A DNA stretch of 7,664 nucleotides, taken from Desulfosarcina sp. (GTDB taxonomy: Bacteria; Desulfobacterota; Desulfobacteria; Desulfobacterales; Desulfosarcinaceae). The notes under the pieces were generated by a model. It saw only the letters and a program-made list of their open reading frames with translations. It ran no database searches and was not told the origin of the DNA. This document shows positions 1-5,394 of the stretch, in pieces. The stretch spans positions 1 to 7,664 of the forward strand of contig DAOWNV010000130.1 in assembly GCA_030642405.1 (NCBI GenBank). Reading direction: 5' to 3'. Every line of letters starts with the position of its first letter. Within the stretch, counting starts at the first letter, position 1. The translations under genes were made by a program, and so were the position numbers.

Positions 1-281
1 AGGCCGGTATTCTTTGGGCACGCACCGAAGGCTTCATTCCCGCCCCGGAAACCACCAGCGCCATTGCGCAAGTCGTGGTCGAGGCCAAGAAAGCCAAGGA
101 AGAAGGCAAAGAGAAGACCATCGTCTTTAACTTCAGCGGCCACGGCCTGCTGGATTTGGGGACATACGAAAAATATTTGGCCGGGAAGTTGTCCGACTTC
201 ACCCTGGAGGATTCCGAAATCGAAAAATCGACGGAAATATTGAAAAACTATCCAAAACCTGCAACTCTTAAGAGCACCTGA
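1..281 (+). CDS. trpB: Tryptophan synthase beta chain-like protein (TrpB2 type), C-terminal end only
   Basis: The frame is open from the left edge, so the start lies outside the window; about 92 C-terminal residues are present. They include an EGFIPAPET-type segment followed by VFNFSGHGLLDLGTYEKYL. The 'SGHG..D...Y' C-terminal signature is typical of the TrpB2 branch of PLP-dependent tryptophan synthase beta chains, which join indole (or a related acceptor) to serine; ordinary TrpB1 has a different ending here. The lysine that binds PLP and most of the fold lie upstream and cannot be seen. The TGA stop overlaps the ATG of the next gene by one base (TGATG), so the two are translationally coupled. 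Without the rest of the operon I cannot say whether this is the biosynthetic TrpB or an indole-salvage paralogue. Family call is firm; exact role is inferred. Confidence 0.88.
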   Translation, partial: AGILWARTEGFIPAPETTSAIAQVVVEAKKAKEEGKEKTIVFNFSGHGLLDLGTYEKYLAGKLSDFTLEDSEIEKSTEILKNYPKPATLKST

Positions 282-547
282 TGGATCCGGAAGCACTGGA
301 ACGAAGATGCCCTCGACTAGGCGGCGACGTTTCCTTTGGCTATTGTAAAGTCTGTGGTAAAGATAAAGCGCCTTGCTTTAAAGTTATCGATTGCTGGTGG
401 GAGCGATTCGACGTGGTGCCCCACATGAAAGCCTACCTTTCACCCGATGCGTTCGAAACTCTCAGAAAGCAAAGAAAACCGCCGGACAAAGTAACTAACC
501 TGTTGGATCTGATTCAGCAAGCCAAAGAACGAGCCTCAAAATCCTGA
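281..547 (+). CDS. Small Cys-rich conserved-type protein of unknown function, 88 aa
   Basis: I do not recognise a named family. The protein is soluble, with no signal peptide or membrane segment. Five cysteines lie in the first 38 residues: C10 (in RRCPRLGG), C22 and C25 (YCKVCGK), C32 and C38, followed by a WWERFDVV stretch. The CxxC pair with flanking cysteines suggests a zinc or iron-sulfur site. The second half (from about residue 50) is charged and probably helical. The start overlaps the TrpB2 stop by one base, and an AAGAG at 270-274 sits 6 nt upstream, which supports this start. Tight coupling to TrpB2 suggests a linked role, but no function can be assigned. It is a real gene rather than a chance frame: the Cys/Trp-rich motif block is unlike random sequence, and it starts by coupled overlap. 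Confidence 0.8.
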   Translation: MDPEALERRCPRLGGDVSFGYCKVCGKDKAPCFKVIDCWWERFDVVPHMKAYLSPDAFETLRKQRKPPDKVTNLLDLIQQAKERASKS

Positions 548-614
548 ATCAGCAACCACCTTGTAGAGATTGGGGATAAAGACGCCCATGAAAGGGCCGA
601 AAAAGAGCAGCAAT

Positions 615-2066
615 ATGTCGAACATCATCTTACGAAACTACCTAAATGGTGAATGGGTTACGTCGGATACATCCGAATTCGGGGATGTCTTCAACCCGGC
701 AATAGGTAAAAAGATTGCCACTGTTCCTTTCAGCACCAAAGCGGATGTTGATGAAGCGGTAAAACATGCGAAAGATGCATTTGAGGAGTGGCGGGAAACG
801 CCGCCCATGACCCGGGCACGCTATCTGTTCCGCCTGAAAGAGGCGTTTGAAGACGAATTCGAGGTGATTGCCCGTACGCTTACAACGGAACAAGGAAAGG
901 CCATCGACGAAGCTCGCGGTGAGGTCAGGCGAATGATCGAAAATGTGGAGCATGCCACGGGGGTCACGACGCTCATGTGTGGCTACACCTTAGAGGACAT
1001 TGCCAAAGGCATCGACTGTTACGGGCACCGGCAGCCCATTGGCGTCTTTGCAGGCATCGCGCCATACAATTTTCCCGCCATGGTTCCCTGGTGGTTTCTG
1101 CCGTACGCCCTGGTAACGGGCAATACGTTTGTCTTGAAGCCTTCAGAGCAGGTGCCCATGACCCAGACCAAGGTTTTCGAAATTGTCGATGAGATCGACC
1201 TTCCGGAAGGGGTCGTCAATATGGTCCACGGATCTCGCGAGGTAGTTAACGCACTCCTGGACCACCCGGACATCGAAGGCATCTCCTTTGTCGGCTCAAC
1301 ACCCACCGCCAAAACCATCTATCGACGATGTGGAGAAACCGGAAAGCGTGTGCAGTCTCTTGGAGGTGCGAAAAACATCGTTGCGATCATGTCGGATGCC
1401 GATCTTGACAACGGAATGCCCTCTTTGATCACATCCTTTTACGGTTGTTCGGGGCAACGATGCCTCTCCGGATCCATCTTGGCACCCGTGGGAGATATCG
1501 CCGAAAAACTAATCGAAAAGTTTACGAAAGCAGCGAAAACCATCACGGTAGGTGACGGTTTGAATGACTTGACCGGAATGGGCCCTGTCATCAGTGAGGC
1601 ACATAAGAACAGGGTGCTGGGGTATATCGAAAAGGGCCTCGAAGAGGGAGCCGATCTGATTTTGGACGGCCGGGACTGCCGGGTAGAAGGGCTGCCGGAT
1701 GGGTTTTTCGTCGGACCTACGATTTTCGACAATGTCACCCCGGACATGACCATTGCCAAAGAGGAAATCTTCGGACCGGTCGTAAGCATCGTTCGAACCA
1801 AAGATATGGATGAGGTGGTCGACCTTATAAACACCAGGGACTACGCTAACGCAACCTGTATTTATACCCGAAGCGGTGCTGCGGCCCGTGAATTCAAATA
1901 CCGTGTAAAACCGAGTATGATCGGTGTAAACATCGGAATTGCCGCGCCCATGAGCTACTTTCCTTTTGGTGGAGCAGGCAACTCCATGTTTGGTGACATC
2001 AAGGGCCACGGACAGGAAATTTTTCAGTTTTTTACGGATACGAAAGTGGTCATCGAAAGGTGGTAG
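615..2066 (+). CDS. mmsA: CoA-acylating methylmalonate-semialdehyde dehydrogenase
   Basis: Oxidises methylmalonate semialdehyde to propionyl-CoA (or malonate semialdehyde to acetyl-CoA) with NAD+, CoA and loss of CO2; cytoplasmic, aldehyde dehydrogenase superfamily. Numbering from ATG 615 (483 aa, normal family length): oxyanion Asn152 in APYNFP, dinucleotide-loop GSTPTAK near 227, GGAKN at 250-254, nucleophile Cys283 in GCSGQRC, and EEIFGPVV near 383. GGAKN marks the MMSDH branch, which lacks the usual ALDH general-base Glu here. The frame is also open upstream, with TTG 570 and ATG 588 as other starts. I chose 615 because MSNIILRNYLNGEW matches where family members begin and AAGAG at 603-607 is well spaced. 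IolA (inositol catabolism) is the same family; no inositol genes are seen, and the nearby beta-alanine-type aminotransferase favours amino-acid or pyrimidine breakdown. Confidence 0.93.
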   Translation: MSNIILRNYLNGEWVTSDTSEFGDVFNPAIGKKIATVPFSTKADVDEAVKHAKDAFEEWRETPPMTRARYLFRLKEAFEDEFEVIARTLTTEQGKAIDEARGEVRRMIENVEHATGVTTLMCGYTLEDIAKGIDCYGHRQPIGVFAGIAPYNFPAMVPWWFLPYALVTGNTFVLKPSEQVPMTQTKVFEIVDEIDLPEGVVNMVHGSREVVNALLDHPDIEGISFVGSTPTAKTIYRRCGETGKRVQSLGGAKNIVAIMSDADLDNGMPSLITSFYGCSGQRCLSGSILAPVGDIAEKLIEKFTKAAKTITVGDGLNDLTGMGPVISEAHKNRVLGYIEKGLEEGADLILDGRDCRVEGLPDGFFVGPTIFDNVTPDMTIAKEEIFGPVVSIVRTKDMDEVVDLINTRDYANATCIYTRSGAAAREFKYRVKPSMIGVNIGIAAPMSYFPFGGAGNSMFGDIKGHGQEIFQFFTDTKVVIERW

Positions 2067-2072
2067 AAGGAG
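2067..2072 (+). promoter_or_regulatory. Ribosome binding site of the ferritin-like gene
   Basis: AAGGAG directly follows the mmsA stop codon and lies 6 nt before ATG 2079. It fixes the start of the next gene and shows that it is read from the same transcript as mmsA (12 nt between stop and start). Confidence 0.8.
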
Positions 2073-2078
2073 AAAAGT

Positions 2079-2519
2079 ATGCCGCTCACCAATTTTGGTG
2101 CGATTTTAAATTTTGCGGAGGCCCTTGAACGCCGGGATAGAGAAGATTTCCGTTCATTTTCGGACAATCCGGATTGTTCTGCAAACAAAACGCTTTTCGA
2201 ACAATTTGCCAAAGAATGCGAAAAAAATATCAAGACCATCCAGCGGATCCGCCGGGAAAACGTCACCGAAATGATTCTTGAGCCGATCAGGGACTTCAGC
2301 CGCCGGCCGTATTCCGCAAAGTGCGAGTGCTGCGAATCCATGGGCATCAACGACGCCCTGTCATCATGTAAAAGCATTTCGGAAAAGGCCGAGGACTTCT
2401 ACACCAAGGCGGCCGAAAAACTAAAAGCGCAACCCGAGGTGGCTCGGGCGCTGAAACGAATTGGAAAAAAACGAAAATCACAGCTAAATCACCTACCACA
2501 CGCATCGATGAGGGTTTAA
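2079..2519 (+). CDS. Ferritin/rubrerythrin-like helical protein with altered metal ligands, 146 aa
   Basis: The protein has the spacing of a four-helix ferritin-like (rubrerythrin-type) domain. Helix 1 is about 8-27 (ILNFAEALERRDREDF), helix 2 about 38-60 (LFEQFAKECEKN...), helix 3 about 99-115 (ISEKAEDFYTKAAEKL) and helix 4 about 119-137. Rubrerythrin-like proteins usually carry ExxH ligand pairs in helices 2 and 4; here the matching places read C47..N50 and R132..Q135, so a normal di-iron site is unlikely. A C82-E-C84-C85 group between the halves, plus C97, could bind a metal instead. The C-terminus is strongly basic (GKKRK). A strong ribosome site and 12-nt gap put it in one operon with mmsA, but a metabolic link is not evident. 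The ferritin-like fold is my reading from helix pattern, not a proven match. Confidence 0.75.
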   Translation: MPLTNFGAILNFAEALERRDREDFRSFSDNPDCSANKTLFEQFAKECEKNIKTIQRIRRENVTEMILEPIRDFSRRPYSAKCECCESMGINDALSSCKSISEKAEDFYTKAAEKLKAQPEVARALKRIGKKRKSQLNHLPHASMRV

Positions 2520-2619
2520 CATGGGGTACAGTTTCATCAAAAGCAGATAGGCTTACAATACCTTTTCTACCCGAAGATAGTCGAACCCTTTTAGGCTTAG
2601 CTCCGGCATAGCCTGTTGC
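2520..2619. other. Convergent intergenic region
   Basis: This 100-bp stretch separates the rightward ferritin-like gene from the leftward aminotransferase gene. No gene is visible. It holds TAGGCTTA twice (2548-2555 and 2592-2599), a short hairpin with a UUCG loop on the minus strand (2567-2580), and a weak AGGCT/AGCCT inverted repeat (2593-2597 with 2610-2614). None is followed by a clear T-run, so no standard intrinsic terminator can be called for either gene. Confidence 0.6.
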
Positions 2620-3972
2620 CTATAATTCGCCAAATGCCGCATCCAGAACTTCTATTATAAAATCAACATCCTGTTTTGTCAGGCACATGGGTGGTTTAAT
2701 ACGAAGCACATTGCCGAAAAAGCCCCCTTTACCAACCAACAACCCGAGATCCTTTGCCCGTTCCCAAACCCTTTCACATTCTTCTGTTGCCGGCTCTTTT
2801 GTGGAACGGTCTTTCACAAGTTCGATGCCTGTCATCAGTCCTTTTCCGCGTACATCGCCCACGATGTCGTACTTCTCCATCAGACCTTTGAATCCATCGA
2901 GCATATAGCCGCCAACATATAGGCAATTCTGCTGAAGCTTCTCCCGTTCCAAAACTTCGAGGACAGCCTTGCCGATAGCGCAGGACACAGGATTGCCGCC
3001 GAAAGTATTGAAGTGAATTCGTGCAGCCAGGGTTTTGGCAATATCAGGTGTGGTCACCACGGCTGCCAGTGGGGCACCGTTTCCTATCCCTTTGGCCATT
3101 GTGACGATATCAGGTTGCACGCCTTGGGATTCGAATCCCCAAAAAGCTTCCCCGGTTCGGCCGAACCCGGTTTGAACCTCGTCACAGATGCAGACACCAC
3201 CAGCTTCCCGAACGTACCCATAGGCATCTTTAAGATAATTGTCCGGGTAGACCACGCAACCGCCAACGCCCTGGATGGCTTCAGCAAAAAAACCCGCCAC
3301 GTTACCAGGGGTGACATGCTGGATCAGGTTTTTAATATCCGCGGCATAGTTAGCTCCGGCTTCCGGGTCATTCCTGCCCCAGGGTCCGCGGTAAGAATCC
3401 GGCGCAATGGCGTGATGTACGCCAAAACTGTGAGGATAATTAAATTTCCAGGTGCTGTGAGCCGTCAGGCCCATGGTTGAGGCACTTCCGCCGTGGTAGG
3501 CATTGCGCAGGGAAATTATGTCGTAGTTTCCGGTGTACAACCGGGCCATGAGCATGGCCAGATCGTTGGCTTCGGATCCGGAATTAACGAAGTAGCAGAC
3601 GGAAAGGTCTCCCGGCATTTTATCCGCCAGCATTTTCCCGTACTCTGCAATGGTGGGATGGTAGTAGATGGTAGTCGAGTGCTGAAGTGTATCCAACTGC
3701 TGCCTTGCTTTTTCCAGAATGTAGGGATGGCTGTGGCCTACGCTGATGGTCACGATTCCACCGAACCCATCCAAATAACGCCGCCCCTTTTCGTTGTACA
3801 CATATTGCATATACCCCTCTACAATCATCAGCGGCTTTTTGTAGTAGGTAAAAAGCGCCGGGGTCAGGTAGCGCCGACGCAGGTCTGCTACTTCCTCGTA
3901 GGAGGGCCCACCATAGGCTTTGGGCCGATGGTCGGTAGGTGGCAGTTGAGGTGTTTGCCGGCCGTTATTCAT
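2620..3972 (-). CDS. Class III PLP aminotransferase, AGXT2-like (alanine-glyoxylate / beta-amino acid type)
   Basis: A complete 450-451 aa class III (omega) aminotransferase. In numbering from the first Met (position 3975), visible motifs are VNSGSEAND (130-138) for PLP phosphate binding, NAYHG (158-162), CDEVQTGFGR with PLP-nitrogen Asp265, and MAKGIGNG with Schiff-base Lys295, followed by HFNTFGGNP (321-329). Long stretches (TPALFTYYK, FFAEAIQGV, GDVRGKGLM) closely match mitochondrial alanine-glyoxylate aminotransferase 2, which uses glyoxylate or pyruvate as acceptor and beta-alanine, 3-aminoisobutyrate or methylated arginines as donors. Two ATGs lie in tandem; AAGGAG (3983-3978) is 2 nt from the first and 5 nt from the second, so I prefer the second. 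The start region overlaps the end of the truncated hipT frame, so the gene is probably co-transcribed with the hip operon. With mmsA opposite, a beta-alanine/3-aminoisobutyrate route is plausible. Exact substrate is not certain. Confidence 0.93.
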   Translation of the reverse strand: MNNGRQTPQLPPTDHRPKAYGGPSYEEVADLRRRYLTPALFTYYKKPLMIVEGYMQYVYNEKGRRYLDGFGGIVTISVGHSHPYILEKARQQLDTLQHSTTIYYHPTIAEYGKMLADKMPGDLSVCYFVNSGSEANDLAMLMARLYTGNYDIISLRNAYHGGSASTMGLTAHSTWKFNYPHSFGVHHAIAPDSYRGPWGRNDPEAGANYAADIKNLIQHVTPGNVAGFFAEAIQGVGGCVVYPDNYLKDAYGYVREAGGVCICDEVQTGFGRTGEAFWGFESQGVQPDIVTMAKGIGNGAPLAAVVTTPDIAKTLAARIHFNTFGGNPVSCAIGKAVLEVLEREKLQQNCLYVGGYMLDGFKGLMEKYDIVGDVRGKGLMTGIELVKDRSTKEPATEECERVWERAKDLGLLVGKGGFFGNVLRIKPPMCLTKQDVDFIIEVLDAAFGEL

Positions 3973-4597
3973 CATGTCTCCTTATTCGAGTCATTGGCCG
4001 GATACCATAATGCATGTCCTCGTTGCCGATTAAAAAGTTCACAAGGGTCAGCCTGAACAGCTTTATTTTTTCTACCACCGGAAAGGTGCAGTACTGTTCA
4101 ATCACTCGTGCGACTTTTTCCATGGAGGAATCGTATTTGGTTTCCCGCGACAACCCCAAAAGTTGTGAAAAATCCTCTACGGCAATCTTTTTCTTCCCCA
4201 CCCTATCGAACCGTTGGATGAAATATGTCAAGGAGCCATCTTTGGAATAGATCATCCCATGGAGAGGGACTTCAATTCCGGCTACGGCTGCCATCCGCAT
4301 GGAAAGGTCTTCGTTTTCCGGGAGGTGGCTGTATTGGGGATTTTGCGGCTTTAGAATAAAGCGGCCGTCGGTATCGACAAGTTGAAATTGTCTATCAAGA
4401 GTACTGAAAACGGCACTAAGCTTAGGCTGAACCCCCTGTAACGACATCTTTGGAGCACGCGCTGCCGCTTCAAAAATCTGATCGGAAGCGGAGTAGGGTA
4501 TATCCTCAAGCCCCGTAAGACTGCGGGACAGTTTCTTTAACCCACGAAGTGAATATTTCCCTTCACAAGGTTCATAGGTGATGGGACACACCTTCAT
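3965..4597 (-). pseudogene. hipT: HipT-like HipA-family Ser/Thr kinase toxin, 3'-truncated
   Basis: The HipT toxin of three-gene HipBST systems is a short HipA-like kinase lacking the N-terminal subdomain; that of E. coli O127 phosphorylates tryptophanyl-tRNA synthetase. This copy starts MKVCPITYEP at ATG 4597, overlapping the hipS stop as ATGA. Visible are the Gly-rich/autophosphorylation loop KMSLQGVQPKLS (S52, Q54), ATP-site Lys83 in ILKPQNP, RFDR near 129-132, TKYDSSMEKV near 153-162, and the catalytic loop GNEDMH (Asp194). Family resemblance then ends. The expected Asn of the catalytic loop, the Mg-binding AYD segment and the C-terminal lobe are absent, replaced by 14 unrelated residues. 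At 210 aa it is about two thirds of the usual ~330. The other two frames after the break do not encode the missing part, so this is a deletion, not a frameshift. Kinase activity is very unlikely; residual binding to HipS cannot be excluded. Confidence 0.85.
3978..3983 (-). promoter_or_regulatory. Ribosome binding site of the aminotransferase gene
   Basis: Reads AAGGAG on the minus strand. It lies 2 nt before ATG 3975 and 5 nt before ATG 3972, so 3972 is the better-spaced start. It sits inside the last codons of the hipT-like frame. Confidence 0.75.
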
Positions 4598-4905
4598 TTT
4601 GCCCCCCGGACGGTTATCGCGCCCACCAGATCCATTCCAACTGCCAATAGCTGGCTGAAACAATCATGGCGGTCGATTTTCAAGGCACGAAGAAGGGCCT
4701 CTATATTGGCTCCTTCCGGCAACAGGCCTTCCATGAAAGAGGGAAAGGTATCATACTCATAAGGCTCCGGTCTTACAGGAAGGGTCAACGAAACCGGCGG
4801 TCCGTTATATACGGCATCATAAGTGAAACGGAAACATCTACGGTGTATACATTCTTCCAAAACACCCGCATGGGTATCGTGCATAAAAACATCAGCTTTC
4901 CGCAT
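4594..4905 (-). CDS. hipS: HipS-like protein (free HipA N-terminal subdomain 1), 103 aa
   Basis: Matches the HipA N-terminal subdomain encoded as a separate gene: ADVFMHDTHAGVLEE at the start, FRFTYD, VSLTLPVRP near 38-46, FPSFMEGLLPEG near 54-65, and KIDRHDCFSQLLAVGMDLVGAITV near 76-99. In the E. coli O127 HipBST system this subunit is the actual antitoxin and binds HipT. Length (about 100 aa) is right for HipS. The start overlaps the hipB end by 14 nt, and the stop overlaps the hipT start as ATGA, so all three genes are translationally coupled. The protein has no Trp at all; the E. coli HipS plug residue is, as I recall, Trp65, so its inhibition of HipT must differ or the copy belongs to another HipS subgroup. 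The assignment rests on gene order plus motif pattern. Confidence 0.85.
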   Translation of the reverse strand: MRKADVFMHDTHAGVLEECIHRRCFRFTYDAVYNGPPVSLTLPVRPEPYEYDTFPSFMEGLLPEGANIEALLRALKIDRHDCFSQLLAVGMDLVGAITVRGAK

Positions 4906-5152
4906 GATTTTCCGCCTCGTAGTGTTTCATCAGGGGACCATCCAGGGATATGCTGACATTGAGGGCGTTTAGGATCTTGAGAAGGGTATTGATCCGTATG
5001 GTTTCTTTGCCTCTTTCGATGTCATAGATGACCGTCTTTCCTACACCTGCAATATCGGCCAAGCCTATTCGGGTCAGTCCGGCCTGCTTACGGTGAAACT
5101 GAACAATGCTTCCAATGGCAGAAACTGATGAAAGATCTATTTTTACCGCCAT
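4892..5152 (-). CDS. hipB: HipB-like XRE-family HTH regulator, 86 aa
   Basis: A small DNA-binding protein with one Cro/CI-type helix-turn-helix at about residues 14-68 (SIVQFHRKQAGLT..GLADIAGVGKTVIYDIERGKE...TLLKILNALNV). VGKTVIYDIERGK covers the recognition helix and the following turn, as in HipB proteins. A short C-terminal tail (DGPLMKHYEAENHAES) follows. HipB normally dimerises, binds operators in its own promoter and represses the operon, alone or with HipS/HipT. It is the first gene of the operon; the upstream AT-rich region contains two inverted repeats over the likely promoter, as expected for autoregulation. The Shine-Dalgarno before ATG 5152 is weak. The HTH family call is firm; the HipB name comes from context and sequence pattern. 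Confidence 0.88.
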   Translation of the reverse strand: MAVKIDLSSVSAIGSIVQFHRKQAGLTRIGLADIAGVGKTVIYDIERGKETIRINTLLKILNALNVSISLDGPLMKHYEAENHAES

Positions 5153-5228
5153 AACAGCAATCTCATAAATTTTTAGAAAAAATTAAGGAAAATAAAAAAA
5201 TATATGCAAATTTTACCGTCTTGGCAGT

Positions 5229-5248
5229 ATATTATCAACAAATAATAT
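5229..5248. repeat. Inverted repeat overlapping the hip -10 (candidate operator)
   Basis: Perfect 7-bp arms ATATTAT (5229-5235) and ATAATAT (5242-5248) are separated by 6 nt. It covers the predicted -10 element of the hip promoter. A HipB dimer site is a plausible reading, but AT-only arms arise easily by chance in such sequence. Confidence 0.45.
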
Positions 5249-5258
5249 GATTATTCAA
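5231..5258 (-). promoter_or_regulatory. Probable sigma-70 promoter of the hipBST-like operon
   Basis: On the minus strand a TTGAAT (-35-like, 5258-5253) and a GATAAT (-10-like, 5236-5231) are separated by 16 nt. Transcription would start near 5223, giving a leader of about 70 nt before hipB. TAATAT with 18-nt spacing is an alternative -10. This is pattern matching only; the region is AT-rich, so chance matches are possible. Confidence 0.45.
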
Positions 5259-5275
5259 TAGTAAGTAATTGAATA
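5252..5275. repeat. Inverted repeat overlapping the hip -35 (candidate HipB operator)
   Basis: Perfect 8-bp arms TATTCAAT (5252-5259) and ATTGAATA (5268-5275) are separated by 8 nt. It begins 4 bp from the other inverted repeat and overlaps the predicted -35. E. coli HipB operators also have paired arms around an 8-nt spacer (TATCC-N8-GGATA), although the arm sequences differ. Good candidate for an autoregulatory operator. Confidence 0.55.
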
Positions 5276-5394
5276 TGGAGAATTTACCTCTTTAACGGCA
5301 ATTCATAGGCAAGCTTTTCAATGACCGGCAACGCACACCGGATTTTTCCGTTCAAAACGTACTTTCATTGCACTTTGGACGATACATTCTTTTG

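Larger units (their letters stand above)
5153..5394. other. AT-rich intergenic region between lipA and the hip operon
   Basis: No gene is visible in these 242 bases. The half next to hipB (5153-5280) is very AT-rich and carries the probable hip promoter and two inverted repeats. The half next to lipA (about 5281-5394) is less AT-rich. It contains only a weak CCGG-9-CCGG repeat (5325-5341), with no T-run in the lipA direction, so no lipA terminator can be called. Confidence 0.7.

Noticed and set aside
570..614. mmsA starting at TTG 570 or ATG 588
   Set aside because: The added residues (rich in Lys/Gly/Pro/Ser) do not resemble the family N-terminus, and ATG 615 has a better-placed ribosome site.
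1509..2009. 166-codon open frame on the minus strand inside mmsA
   Set aside because: It lies fully antisense to a gene with complete MMSDH motifs, shows no recognisable domain and has no ribosome site; a shadow frame.
2593..2614. AGGCT/AGCCT inverted repeat as a bidirectional terminator
   Set aside because: The stem is 5 bp with a 12-nt loop and no T-run on either side; too weak to call.
3965..4012. HipT truncation caused by a simple frameshift
   Set aside because: The other two frames after the His codon give short unrelated peptides and stops; the missing kinase segment is not there in any frame.
3493..4056. 187-codon plus-strand open frame across the aminotransferase start and hipT end
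   Set aside because: It is antisense to well-supported coding sequence and has no family resemblance.
3965..4905. A single two-domain HipA gene broken by a point mutation between 4594 and 4663
   Set aside because: The N-subdomain gene ends normally and the kinase starts at an ATGA overlap with a typical HipT beginning (MKVCPITYEP), so the split is the native HipS/HipT layout.
5325..5341. CCGG-9-CCGG repeat as a lipA terminator
   Set aside because: The stem is only 4 bp and no T-run follows in the lipA direction.
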